From: Massilia sp. R2A-15
GTDB taxonomy: Bacteria > Pseudomonadota > Gammaproteobacteria > Burkholderiales > Burkholderiaceae_D
Length of the DNA: 64,000 nt
Direction: 5' to 3'
NCBI RefSeq assembly: GCF_030704305.1
Contig: NZ_CP131935.1
Location: forward strand, 4,340,001-4,404,000
In this document: in pieces, positions 1-9,639 of the stretch
Position numbering within the stretch: the stretch's first letter is position 1
Layout: each line of letters begins with the position of its first letter
Made by a program: the position numbers and the translations under genes
Notes under the pieces: model-generated
Seen by the model: the letters and a program-made list of their open reading frames with translations, nothing else
Told to the model about the DNA's origin: nothing
Databases searched by the model: none

Positions 1-51
1 TCGTTCGGCGCCGGCTACTCGATCGGCTGCGTGGTGGTCCGCAAGATTTGA
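1..51 (+). CDS. C-terminal end of a thiolase-superfamily (FabH-like) protein, partial
   Basis: Only the last 16 codons and a TGA stop are inside the window; the gene starts upstream. The residues read SFGAGYSIGCVVVRKI. A glycine-rich FGAGYS.G stretch just before the C-terminus resembles the end of 3-oxoacyl-ACP synthase III (FabH-like) proteins, which belong to the thiolase fold. The fragment is too short for a firm call. A hairpin repeat begins 5 bases after the stop and probably ends the transcript. Confidence 0.4.
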   Translation, partial: SFGAGYSIGCVVVRKI

Positions 52-55
52 GAAA

Positions 56-82
56 GGGGTCTGGTCCTGCGGACCTGACCCC
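56..82. repeat. GGGGTC-hairpin repeat, copy 1 (terminator-like)
   Basis: Two 12-base arms, GGGGTCTGGTCC and GGACCTGACCCC, flank the loop TGC and pair with one T-T mismatch. It starts 5 bases after the stop of the partial gene. The same element recurs at 7629, 12063 (split by an IS), 23844, 23899 and 41558. The stem could end transcription from either side. This is inferred from position and structure. Confidence 0.8.
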
Positions 83-121
83 ATCTTCGCTGCGAAAGCG
101 GGAACTAATCAGGTGATTTTG

Positions 122-143
122 GGGTCTGACCTAGGTCAGACCC
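122..143. repeat. Perfect 22-bp palindrome at the fadH 3' end
   Basis: GGGTCTGACCT is followed directly by its reverse complement AGGTCAGACCC. It lies 6 bases beyond the fadH stop, so it probably serves as that gene's terminator. The GTCTGACC core is shared with the hairpins at 38057 and 39056, which form a second subfamily of the gene-end repeats. Confidence 0.7.
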
Positions 144-149
144 GCAGCT

Positions 150-2216
<2,067 letters not shown>

Positions 2217-2283
2217 CTAAAATGCGATCCATGCACGCGCACGATTGAAGTCGCCGCAGCATTTGCCATGGTAGGCTGCAAAG

Positions 2284-2838
2284 ATGATTGCCCGACTAAT
2301 TTTCCCGCTGCTGCTCACCGTCTGCCTGCCGGCCATGGCGCAGGAATCCGCGGTCGACCTCTCCGTCGAACGTGTCAATACCGCGGAAGGCCAGGTGTAC
2401 CAGATCGAAGCGCGGGGCGAGGTGGCGGCGCCGCCGGCGGCGGTCTGGCGCGTCCTCACCGACTACAACCGCATGGCTGAATTCGTGCCCGACCTGCGCA
2501 GCGCGCGCGTGATTTCGCGCAGCGGCGACCAGGCCGTGGTCGAACAATACGGTTCGGCGCACGTGCTGTTCTTCCGGCGCGATATCCACCTGGTGGTGCA
2601 GGTGCGCGAGCAGCCGATGACGAAGATCGACGTCAGCCTGCTCGATGGCGACATGAAGGTCTATCGCTGCAGCTGGCAGCTCGCCCCGGTTCCGGCGACC
2701 GGCGGCACGCGCGTCGTCTATCGCGGCACGATGGCGCCCAAGTTTTACGTGCCGGGCATGCTGGGGGCGAAGTTCATCCGCTCCGACGTCGACCGGATGC
2801 TGCGCGCCGTGCTGGCGCGCCTGGACCGCGCCGACTAG
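2284..2838 (+). CDS. Secreted SRPBCC/START-like (polyketide cyclase-type) protein
   Basis: 184 residues. A hydrophobic signal peptide (about 1-19, ending AMA) is followed by one SRPBCC helix-grip fold: EARGEVAAPPAAVWRVLTDY at about 43-62, a usual start of Coq10/polyketide-cyclase-like domains. Members bind hydrophobic ligands in a deep cavity; no catalytic residue set can be assigned here. The leader suggests a periplasmic location, unlike cytoplasmic Coq10. The ligand is unknown. The stop overlaps the stop of the convergent gene by four bases (TAG/CTA at 2835-2838). Confidence 0.7.
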   Translation: MIARLIFPLLLTVCLPAMAQESAVDLSVERVNTAEGQVYQIEARGEVAAPPAAVWRVLTDYNRMAEFVPDLRSARVISRSGDQAVVEQYGSAHVLFFRRDIHLVVQVREQPMTKIDVSLLDGDMKVYRCSWQLAPVPATGGTRVVYRGTMAPKFYVPGMLGAKFIRSDVDRMLRAVLARLDRAD

Positions 2839-3293
2839 GCGGCGTAGCTTTCGCGCCCGCGCAGCTCGGCGAACGATTCGATGCTGCCGATCTTGATGGT
2901 GATCGGGTTAAGTCGCGACTGCGGCGTCATCGGGCGCCAGGCGAACTGCCACTCGTGCTCGTGGGCCTCGGCGAGGGTCTTGGTGAACGCGGCGCCGAGC
3001 GCGGCGCGCGCGCCATATTCGACTTCGCCGTCGATGCCGGCCCAGCTGGGCAAGGTGCGTTGCACCGCGCGGTGCAGGCGCTCGCCGAATTCTTCGGTGT
3101 TGTGGATTACCAGGCAGCTGCCGTCGTTTGGCGCGAGCAGGTCGAACAGCGATTTGTCCCACACGGTCGAAAACGACAGCGTCAGGAACTGGCCCGCCGG
3201 GATCAGGCGGAACTGGCCTTCGCGCAGTGACAGTTCGAGTTCGGCGCGCGGCGCGTAGCGGTGCAGGGTTGGGGGGCGTTGATAGTCGTGCAT
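2835..3293 (-). CDS. Hypothetical protein, 152 aa
   Basis: I do not recognise this family. The 152-residue product has no signal peptide or membrane segment. It contains a Trp-rich stretch (HEWQFAWRPMTPQSRLNP) and a basic, Tyr-rich N-terminus (MHDYQRPPTLHRYAPRAE). Codon use resembles the neighbours, which supports it being real. It lies 35 bases downstream of the DUF2721 gene on the same strand and could be co-transcribed with it. Its stop overlaps that of the convergent SRPBCC gene. Confidence 0.6.
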   Translation of the reverse strand: MHDYQRPPTLHRYAPRAELELSLREGQFRLIPAGQFLTLSFSTVWDKSLFDLLAPNDGSCLVIHNTEEFGERLHRAVQRTLPSWAGIDGEVEYGARAALGAAFTKTLAEAHEHEWQFAWRPMTPQSRLNPITIKIGSIESFAELRGRESYAA

Positions 3294-3328
3294 GGCAGGT
3301 GATCCGGTAAAAAGTATCGGCTGGCGGC

Positions 3329-3775
3329 TTACTTGGCCAGCGCGCGGCGCACGTCATGTGCGAGCCGCATGTGTTTGGAGGCGATGAAAATCTCGCGCAG
3401 CAGGAAGACGAAGCTGCCGATCAGCGCGACCATCGCCAGCACGAAGCAGCCGGCGATGTATTTGTCGAGCGGCAGGCTGGTGGTGTCGCCCAAGAACAGC
3501 ATCGCGATGACGAGGCAGATCAGGAGGCCGCAGCCGGTCGACAGCGTGATCGCGGTGTTGATCAGGTGCGCGCGGCCGTACAGGATGTCGAGCTCGGACT
3601 GGTAATCGTCGTGCGGTCCGATTTCAAGCCGGTCCTCGAGCACGCGCGAGCGGTCGATGATGCGCGCCAGCCGGTTGGTGAGCACCGTCAGCTTGGTGGC
3701 CACGCCGGTCAGCAGGAACACTGGCGCGATGGCCAGCTGGATCACGTGGCCGATGTCGCTGATCTGGATATTCAT
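3329..3775 (-). CDS. DUF2721 family inner-membrane protein
   Basis: 148 residues. The family hallmark is an N-terminal segment reading IGHVIQLAIAPVFLLTGVATKLTVLTNRLARIIDR, followed by a charged linker and two more hydrophobic helices at about 72-95 and 107-130. That gives three likely membrane segments. DUF2721 proteins are small bacterial membrane proteins of unknown function. The gene sits between pip upstream and the unknown 152-residue protein downstream, all on the minus strand. Confidence 0.8.
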   Translation of the reverse strand: MNIQISDIGHVIQLAIAPVFLLTGVATKLTVLTNRLARIIDRSRVLEDRLEIGPHDDYQSELDILYGRAHLINTAITLSTGCGLLICLVIAMLFLGDTTSLPLDKYIAGCFVLAMVALIGSFVFLLREIFIASKHMRLAHDVRRALAK

Positions 3776-3832
3776 GATCGTATCGGGTCGTTGTTATTGT
3801 TCGGTCAGCCGCCAGTGTAGCAGCCCCGCCGC

Positions 3833-4789
3833 TTATTCGAAGCGGCCGAGGCGCTTGAACTGCTCGGTGGCCGCCACCAGCGCCGCCGAAATGCCCTTTT
3901 CCAGCGCGCCGTGGCCGGCGTCCGGGATCATGCGCAGCTGCGATCCGGGCCAGGCCTGGTGCAGGCGGTAGGCCGACACCGGCGGGCAGATCACGTCGTA
4001 GCGGCCCTGCACGATCACGGCCGGCAGGTGGGCGATGCGATGAAGGTCGCGCATCAGCTGGCCCTCTTCGAGGAAGCCGAGGTTGGCCATGTAGTGCGAT
4101 TCGAGCCGGCCGACGCCCAGGTCGAGCGTGTCCGACACCGCCTCTTCCGGCTGCGGCAGCAGGAACACGCGGCGCCCTTCGAAGCGGCTCCAGGCGCGCG
4201 CCGCCGGCCAGTACACGTCCGGGTCGTCGCACAGCATGCGCGTTGTGTAGGCTTTCAGCAGGTCGCCCCGTTCGGCTTCGGGAATCGGCGCGACGAATTC
4301 ATCGTAAAGTTCGGGATAGAACCACTGAACGCCGTGCAGGAACCAGTCGATTTCGGTGGCGGTGCACAGAAAAATCCCGCGCAGGATGAAGCCGAGGCAG
4401 CGCTCGGGGTGCGCCTGGCCGTACGCCAGCGCCAGCGTCGAGCCCCACGAGCCGCCGAACACGAGCCACTGCTCGATGCCGAACTTGACGCGTAGCGTTT
4501 CGATGTCCTCGATCAGCAGCTGGGTGGTGTTGTTGCGCCACTCGCCCAGCGGCGTCGACTTGCCGGCGCCGCGCTGGTCGAACAGGATGATGCGGTAGTG
4601 CTCGGGATCGAAGAAGCGGCGGTGCTGCGGCGACAGGCCGGCGCCCGGGCCGCCGTGCAGGAACAGCACCGGCGCGCCGTTCGGATTGCCGACCTCTTCC
4701 CAGTAGATGGTGTGCAGCGGATCGACATCGAGCATGCCGTGGCGGTGCGGCAGGATGGTCGGGAACAGCGACGGCGGAGCTTCGTGCAT
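3833..4789 (-). CDS. pip: Prolyl aminopeptidase (proline iminopeptidase)
   Basis: Cytoplasmic alpha/beta hydrolase that removes N-terminal proline from peptides (peptidase family S33). The 318-residue protein has the oxyanion HGGPG motif at about 45-49, the nucleophile Ser114 in GGSWGS, Asp265 (GRYDVICP) and His293 (DAGHGA). Length and motif order match bacterial Pip. The ATG at 4789 was chosen over an in-frame start 13 codons upstream: it has a purine-rich GAAGAGA stretch in front and begins near the usual family N-terminus. Confidence 0.93.
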   Translation of the reverse strand: MHEAPPSLFPTILPHRHGMLDVDPLHTIYWEEVGNPNGAPVLFLHGGPGAGLSPQHRRFFDPEHYRIILFDQRGAGKSTPLGEWRNNTTQLLIEDIETLRVKFGIEQWLVFGGSWGSTLALAYGQAHPERCLGFILRGIFLCTATEIDWFLHGVQWFYPELYDEFVAPIPEAERGDLLKAYTTRMLCDDPDVYWPAARAWSRFEGRRVFLLPQPEEAVSDTLDLGVGRLESHYMANLGFLEEGQLMRDLHRIAHLPAVIVQGRYDVICPPVSAYRLHQAWPGSQLRMIPDAGHGALEKGISAALVAATEQFKRLGRFE

Positions 4790-4842
4790 GGTGATTCTCT
4801 TCGATGGGGACAATCGATTGTATCGCACCCGCCCGCCGCCTA

Positions 4843-5292
4843 TCAGGGACCGTGCGCGACGTCCGTGAACGGATTCAAAATCTTCAAGGACGCATCGGCA
4901 ATCGACCTGAATCCGCCGCCGCCGTCGCGAGTGACAAGCGTCATGTCCCGGATCAGCGCAATAGCCGCAATTTGTTTATCGACGGTGTGCGGATCTTTTT
5001 TGGCATCGGAAAGCAAGGCACCCCAGACCTGCGCGGAATCCGCATCAAATTCGATGACTCGATGGCCATAGTGTTCCAACAGCGCTTCAAGCCACTGCTC
5101 ATACATTTCGACTTTGCGAAGGTCATTCTTTCGTGCGGCCCTGGCAATCCCGGCGCGTATCTCACCAATTACCTGAACAGGCAGGAACAGTTCAGCATCG
5201 GCGGTGTTTTCAAAAAAAGCCCGCACACCCCGGTTGCAGCGGTCGCCCTTGCGGAACTCCGAAATCACATTGGTGTCGAGGAGATAGGTCAT
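4843..5292 (-). CDS. PIN-domain toxin (VapC/FitB type)
   Basis: 149-residue PIN-domain protein, the RNase toxin of a type II toxin-antitoxin pair. Acidic metal ligands are visible at the N-terminus (LLDTNVISE: Asp6, Glu12) and in the C-terminal IRDMTLVTRD stretch. The family cleaves RNA using Mg2+ or Mn2+ and is neutralised by a small DNA-binding partner. That partner is encoded immediately upstream at 5300-5506 with a 7-base gap, so translation is probably coupled. The pair most resembles the FitAB branch because the antitoxin has a ribbon-helix-helix-type N-terminus. Confidence 0.88.
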   Translation of the reverse strand: MTYLLDTNVISEFRKGDRCNRGVRAFFENTADAELFLPVQVIGEIRAGIARAARKNDLRKVEMYEQWLEALLEHYGHRVIEFDADSAQVWGALLSDAKKDPHTVDKQIAAIALIRDMTLVTRDGGGGFRSIADASLKILNPFTDVAHGP

Positions 5293-5299
5293 GCAGATC

Positions 5300-5506
5300 C
5301 TATCGGACGTCGAACAATTCGTCGTCGTCGAAATAAGGCATGGCTGCGAGAAGCTCCTTCAACGGACGCTTTGCGGGTTGGTCTATCAGCGTGAGCCGAA
5401 GAATCTCCCGGTGCTCCGCCTCGGCACTGCGCCCGTGAGACGCGGCGCGGCGCTTGAGCGCATCGACTAGATCCTGGTTCAAATCGCGAACGAGTAGTTG
5501 AGGCAT
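5300..5506 (-). CDS. FitA-like ribbon-helix-helix antitoxin
   Basis: 68 residues. The N-terminal half (MPQLLVRDLNQDLVDALKRR, then HGRSAEAEHREILR) is the Arc/FitA-type ribbon-helix-helix DNA-binding motif. The C-terminal half (LLAAMPYFDDDELFDVR) is the acidic tail that usually occupies the toxin active site. Such proteins bind their own promoter, alone or with the toxin. A GGGGGAGG Shine-Dalgarno lies just before the ATG. A palindrome and a TATAAT box sit directly upstream. Confidence 0.88.
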   Translation of the reverse strand: MPQLLVRDLNQDLVDALKRRAASHGRSAEAEHREILRLTLIDQPAKRPLKELLAAMPYFDDDELFDVR

Positions 5507-5523
5507 GTCCTCCCCCGTTGGAT

Positions 5524-5538
5524 GCTATCAGTGATAGC
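5524..5538 (-). promoter_or_regulatory. Probable operator of the toxin-antitoxin operon
   Basis: Perfect inverted repeat GCTATCA-G-TGATAGC, beginning 18 bases upstream of the antitoxin ATG and covering the expected transcription start downstream of the TATAAT box. Position and symmetry fit a site for a FitA-like autorepressor. Binding is inferred. Confidence 0.65.
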
Positions 5539-5540
5539 CC

Positions 5541-5546
5541 ATTATA
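5541..5546 (-). promoter_or_regulatory. -10 element of the toxin-antitoxin promoter
   Basis: TATAAT on the minus strand, two bases upstream of the palindrome. No convincing -35 hexamer was found at 16-18 bases, so this may be a promoter with a weak -35. It overlaps nothing coding; the next gene upstream ends at 5556. Confidence 0.55.
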
Positions 5547-5555
5547 GGCCGCAAT

Positions 5556-6878
5556 TCAGAAGAAGGTATTGATCGCGTAGCGCACGGTGTAATCGTCGTC
5601 CACCGCCAGCAGCAGCGGCCACTTGTCGAAAGTAGTGCACGGATGGGATATGCCGCAGCCGACCAGGTCGCCCACCTGCAGGTCGACCCCGTCCGGCAGC
5701 GTGAGATAGGCGTGCTGGTCGTTCATCTTGACGATGCTGCAGCCGGCCGGCAGCGCAGCCGGCGCGCCGGGGCCGGGACGATGGCTGAACAGCGGGACCG
5801 GCAGGTCGATGTCGTAGGAGGCGTCGCGCTTGCCCATCGTGAGGATGGCCAGCCGCGGTTCGGGGCGCGACTGCACCATGCTCCACACTTCCAGCGCCGG
5901 TTTGAGCGCCTCGCCACCGAGGGCCGGGTGGCCGCCTTCGCGCGCATCGAGGTCGCCGATCTGGCGCAGGTAGGAGCCGTGGTCGCTGGTCAGGTAGCAG
6001 CCGCTGCGCAGCACCGGCAGCACGGGACGCGACAGCGCGCCGACGCCGGCAAAACCGCGCGCGACCAGGTCGAAGTAGCCGGAGCCGCCCGCCGACAGCA
6101 GGATCTGCGCGCAGCCCATGAACAGCTGCTCCTCGTCGGCGGCGCGCACCAGCGCCGCGAGGCGCGCGAGGAAATCGTCGACCTGCTTCACGTCGCCGGC
6201 GCGGTCGTTCGACACCAGCAGGCCTTCGTAGCCTTCGAAGCCGGCCAGCTGCAGGCCGCTCGCCTGCGCCACCGCGCGCGCCAGCGCCAGCGCGTCGGCC
6301 TCGCTGCGGCAGCCGGCGCGCTTGCCCGGCAAGCCCAGCTCGACCAGCAGCGGCAAAGGCCGCGCGAGCGGATGCGCGGCTACCGCTGCGGCCAGCCGTT
6401 CCACGCCTTCGAGCGAATCGACCAGCGCAAAAAATTCGAAATCGGGATCCTCGTGCATCAGGGTCAGCACGCTGTGGATGTCGGCCTTCGCGACCAGCTG
6501 GTTGGCCAGCAGCACGCGGCGCACGCCGAAGCGGTGCGCCATCTGGACCTGGGTGGCGCTGGCCAGGGTGATGCCCCAGGCGCCGTTGGCCAGCTGGGCG
6601 CCGAACAGCTGCGGGCTCATGGTGGTCTTGCCGTGCGGCGCGAGGGTGGCGCCGTACTGCGCGCAGAAGCGCCGCATCCAGTCCAGGTTGTGGCGCAGCG
6701 CCGAGGATTTCAGCACCGCGACCGGGAAGCTGGTGTCGGCATGGAGCACGTTCCAGCCCTGCACGCCGATCGCGCCCTGGCGCAGCGGCGCGGTGATCGG
6801 CAGGCCCTTCACGCCAGGCTGCAGCAGTTGTTCTTCCAGTGCGCCCAGCGCCAGTCCGTCGTGCGGCAGTGTATTCAT
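5556..6878 (-). CDS. D-serine dehydratase-like PLP enzyme (alanine racemase N-terminal fold)
   Basis: 440 residues. The fold III PLP domain carries the Schiff-base lysine Lys84 in LAPHGKTTMSP. The C-terminal domain ends with a His-x-Cys pair (His412, Cys414 in CGISHPCTTFDKW), which binds Zn in eukaryotic-type D-serine dehydratase and D-threo-3-hydroxyaspartate dehydratase. The likely reaction is deamination of a D-hydroxyamino acid; databases often call relatives 'amino acid deaminase'. The exact substrate cannot be read. Its ATG overlaps the stop of the upstream ATPase gene (ATGA), so the two are probably co-translated. Confidence 0.8.
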   Translation of the reverse strand: MNTLPHDGLALGALEEQLLQPGVKGLPITAPLRQGAIGVQGWNVLHADTSFPVAVLKSSALRHNLDWMRRFCAQYGATLAPHGKTTMSPQLFGAQLANGAWGITLASATQVQMAHRFGVRRVLLANQLVAKADIHSVLTLMHEDPDFEFFALVDSLEGVERLAAAVAAHPLARPLPLLVELGLPGKRAGCRSEADALALARAVAQASGLQLAGFEGYEGLLVSNDRAGDVKQVDDFLARLAALVRAADEEQLFMGCAQILLSAGGSGYFDLVARGFAGVGALSRPVLPVLRSGCYLTSDHGSYLRQIGDLDAREGGHPALGGEALKPALEVWSMVQSRPEPRLAILTMGKRDASYDIDLPVPLFSHRPGPGAPAALPAGCSIVKMNDQHAYLTLPDGVDLQVGDLVGCGISHPCTTFDKWPLLLAVDDDYTVRYAINTFF

Positions 6879-7606
6879 TCGTTGTCCTGGTCGTCCTCCA
6901 GCAGTTGCTGCAGCCGGCGCTCGTAGTGGTTGAGGAAGTCGCGGGTGACCGCGTAGTGCTCGGTGTCCTCGTAGGCCGTCTCGGTGAGGCCGGACTGGTC
7001 GAACACCAGTATTTTAGCGTTCGGATAGGCCAGCAGGATGGGCGAATGGGTGGCGATGATGAATTGCGAGCCGCGTTTCACCAATTGGTCGATCGCGGAG
7101 AGCGCGGCCAGCTGGCGGTTGGGCGACAGCGCGGCCTCCGGCTCGTCGAGCAGGTAGAAGCCGTTGTCCTCGAGGTCGAGCAGCAGCTCCATGAACGCTT
7201 CGCCGTGCGAGCGCAGGTGCAGCGATGGTTTCCGATGGCCCGGCAGCGAGTCCATGTAGCTGATGACATCGAAGGCGCTTTCGGCGCGCAGGAAGTAGGA
7301 CCAGCGTGGCGCCTTGTAGCCCTTGACCAGGCGCAGCGCATCCTGCAGCGGCGACACTTCCTGTTGCTGGCGATTGACGTTGCGCGAGCCGCCTTCGGCC
7401 GGCAGGCCCATCGCCACCGCGATCGCCTCCAGCATGGTCGATTTACCGGCGCCGTTTTCGCCGACGAAAAACGTCACGTCCGGGTGCAGCGCCAACGTGC
7501 CCATTTCGCGCACGGCGGGGATGCCGAACGGGTAGCGATCGGGATCGATGTCGGCGCCGGGGCGGATCGACACTTCGCGCAGGTAGGGTTTGGCGGTGAG
7601 GGCCAT
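6875..7606 (-). CDS. AAA family ATPase (ABC/SMC-like)
   Basis: 243 residues from the ATG at 7606; a TTG six codons upstream is the alternative. Walker A is GENGAGKST at about 49-57. Walker B with the catalytic Glu is FYLLDEPEAALSP near 150-162. A late ATHSP motif is the H-loop/switch seen in OLD-like and predicted AAA ATPases. No membrane segment is present, so it is a soluble ATPase rather than a classic transporter subunit. Its role is unknown. It overlaps the D-serine-dehydratase-like gene by four bases, suggesting a shared transcript. Confidence 0.75.
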   Translation of the reverse strand: MALTAKPYLREVSIRPGADIDPDRYPFGIPAVREMGTLALHPDVTFFVGENGAGKSTMLEAIAVAMGLPAEGGSRNVNRQQQEVSPLQDALRLVKGYKAPRWSYFLRAESAFDVISYMDSLPGHRKPSLHLRSHGEAFMELLLDLEDNGFYLLDEPEAALSPNRQLAALSAIDQLVKRGSQFIIATHSPILLAYPNAKILVFDQSGLTETAYEDTEHYAVTRDFLNHYERRLQQLLEDDQDNE

Positions 7607-7622
7607 TTGATCGAGTCCAAAC

Positions 7623-7655
7623 AAAAATGGGGTCAGGTCCGCAGGACCAGACCCC
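7623..7655 (-). terminator. Intrinsic terminator of phaA-phbB (GGGGTC-hairpin repeat)
   Basis: The 27-base GGGGTC hairpin at 7629-7655 lies 22 bases past the phbB stop. On the minus strand it is followed by ATTTTTG, giving a stem plus a T run. It is a copy of the dispersed gene-end repeat. Confidence 0.7.
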
Positions 7656-7677
7656 AGCTGTGCAGCAGTTCAACCAA

Positions 7678-8418
7678 TTACGACATGTGCTGCCCGCCGT
7701 TGATGGCGATGTTGGCGCCGGTGACGAATGCCGCTTCGTCCGACGACAGGTAGGCCACCAGGCCCGCCACTTCTTCCGGCTTGCCCAGGCGCGCCATCGG
7801 AATCTGCGGGATGATCTTCGTGTCCAGCACTTCCTTGTCGATCGCCATGACCATCTTGGTGCCGATGTAGCCTGGCGAGATGGTGTTGACCGTCACGCCC
7901 TTGCGCGCCACTTCCAGCGCCAGCGCCTTGGTGAAGCCGTGCACGCCGGCCTTGGCCGCCGAGTAGTTGGTCTGGCCGAACGCGCCCTTCTGGCCGTTGA
8001 CCGACGAGATGTTGATGATCCGGCCCCAGCCGCGCTCGACCATGCCGTCGCACACCGGCTTGGTCATGTTGAACACGGAGTCGAGGTTGGTGCGCATCAC
8101 GGCGTCCCAGTTCGGCTTGTCCATCTTCTTGAACGTCATGTCGCGCGTGATGCCGGCGTTGTTGACCAGCACGTCGATCGGCCCGACTTCGGCGGTGATC
8201 TTGGCGACCGCCCGCTCGGCCGAATCGTAATCGGCCACGTCGCACTCGTAGGCCTTGAAGTTGTAGCCCATCTCCTTGGTCGAGGCCAGCCAGCCTTCGA
8301 CTTTCGGATTACCCGGCGAATAGGTCGTCACGACCGTGTATCCCAGCGCGGCCAGCTTGATGCACACCGCTTCACCCAAACCACCCATACCGCCGGTTAC
8401 CAATGCAACTCTCGACAT
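7678..8418 (-). CDS. phbB: Acetoacetyl-CoA reductase
   Basis: NADPH-dependent reduction of acetoacetyl-CoA to (R)-3-hydroxybutyryl-CoA, the second step of polyhydroxybutyrate synthesis. The 246-residue classical short-chain dehydrogenase has TGGMGGLG at about 8-15, NNAG at 86-89, and the catalytic residues Ser138/139, Tyr152 and Lys156 (NYSAAKAG). Length and motifs fit the PhaB/PhbB family. It lies 42 bases downstream of phaA on the same strand, and the pair ends in a hairpin terminator. No PHA synthase (phaC) gene lies beside it in the window. Confidence 0.95.
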   Translation of the reverse strand: MSRVALVTGGMGGLGEAVCIKLAALGYTVVTTYSPGNPKVEGWLASTKEMGYNFKAYECDVADYDSAERAVAKITAEVGPIDVLVNNAGITRDMTFKKMDKPNWDAVMRTNLDSVFNMTKPVCDGMVERGWGRIINISSVNGQKGAFGQTNYSAAKAGVHGFTKALALEVARKGVTVNTISPGYIGTKMVMAIDKEVLDTKIIPQIPMARLGKPEEVAGLVAYLSSDEAAFVTGANIAINGGQHMS

Positions 8419-8460
8419 ATCGTTTCTCCTAGTTTTGGAATCGTTCGAATTAATGCGGGA

Positions 8461-9639
8461 TCAGTCCCGTTCCACTGCCAGCGCCACGCCCATGCCGCCG
8501 CCGATGCACAGGCTGGCCAGTCCCTTCTTGGCGTCGCGCCGGATCATCTCGTGCAGCAGGGTCACCAGGATGCGCGCGCCGGAAGCGCCGATCGGGTGGC
8601 CCAGCGCAATCGCGCCGCCGTTGACGTTGATCTTGCTGGTGTCCCAGCCCATCTCCTTGTTGACGGCGATGGCCTGGGCGGCGAACGCCTCGTTAATTTC
8701 CATCAGGTCGACCTCGTCGTGGGTCCAGCCGGCTTTTTTGAGGCACAGCTGGGTGGCCGAGACCGGGCCCATGCCCATGATCGCCGGGTCGAGTCCCGCC
8801 GACGCGTAGGCCTTGATGCGCGCCAGCGGTTTCAGGCCCAGTTCCTTGGCCTTCGACGCCGACATCATGATGACCGCGGCGGCGCCGTCGTTCAGGCCGG
8901 AGGCGTTGCCGGCGGTGACGCTGCCTTCCTTGTTGAACGCCGGGCGCAGGCCGGCCATGCCCTCGACGGTGGTGCCGTGCTTCGGATACTCGTCGGTGTC
9001 GAACACGGTGACGCCCTTCTTGGACGGGATTTCCAGCGGGATGATCTCGTCCTTGAACTTGCCGGCCTTTTGCGCCGCCTCGGCCTTCTGCTGCGAAGCG
9101 GCGGCGAACGCGTCCTGCTCGGCGCGCGAGACGTCGTATTTCTTGGCGACGTTCTCGGCGGTCACGCCCATGTGGTACTGGTTGTAGACGTCCCACAGGC
9201 CGTCGACGATCATGGTGTCGACCAGCTTGGTGTCGCCCATGCGGAAGCCGTCGCGCGAGTTGGGCAGCACGTGCGGCGAGGCGCTCATGTTTTCCTGGCC
9301 GCCGGCGATGACAATGCTGGCGTCGCCGCAGCGGATCGCCTGCGCCGCCGAGTGGGTGGCCTTCAGGCCGCTGCCGCAGACCTGGCCGACGGTAAACGCC
9401 GGCACGGTGTTGGGCACGCCGCCCTTGATCGAGGCCTGGCGCGCCGGGTTCTGGCCGGCGCCGGCGGTGAGCACCTGGCCCATGATCACTTCGCTGACGC
9501 TGGCGGGATCGATCCCGGTCTTGGCGAGCAGGCTCTTGATGACATGCGCGCCAAGCTCGACGGCCGGGATCTTGGCCAGGCTGCCGCCGAATTTGCCGAC
9601 GGCGGTGCGGCCGGCGGCGACGATTACGACATCTTCCAT
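8461..9639 (-). CDS. phaA: Acetyl-CoA acetyltransferase (beta-ketothiolase)
   Basis: Condenses two acetyl-CoA to acetoacetyl-CoA, the first step of PHB synthesis, and can run in reverse for degradation. The 392-residue biosynthetic thiolase has nucleophile Cys88 ([10 protein letters not shown]), His348 (GHPIGASG) and the second Cys378 (CIGGGMG). It is the first gene of a phaA-phbB unit. The 478-base region upstream holds a perfect NtrC-type palindrome at 9787-9803, which may link expression to nitrogen status. Confidence 0.96.
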   Translation of the reverse strand: MEDVVIVAAGRTAVGKFGGSLAKIPAVELGAHVIKSLLAKTGIDPASVSEVIMGQVLTAGAGQNPARQASIKGGVPNTVPAFTVGQVCGSGLKATHSAAQAIRCGDASIVIAGGQENMSASPHVLPNSRDGFRMGDTKLVDTMIVDGLWDVYNQYHMGVTAENVAKKYDVSRAEQDAFAAASQQKAEAAQKAGKFKDEIIPLEIPSKKGVTVFDTDEYPKHGTTVEGMAGLRPAFNKEGSVTAGNASGLNDGAAAVIMMSASKAKELGLKPLARIKAYASAGLDPAIMGMGPVSATQLCLKKAGWTHDEVDLMEINEAFAAQAIAVNKEMGWDTSKINVNGGAIALGHPIGASGARILVTLLHEMIRRDAKKGLASLCIGGGMGVALAVERD

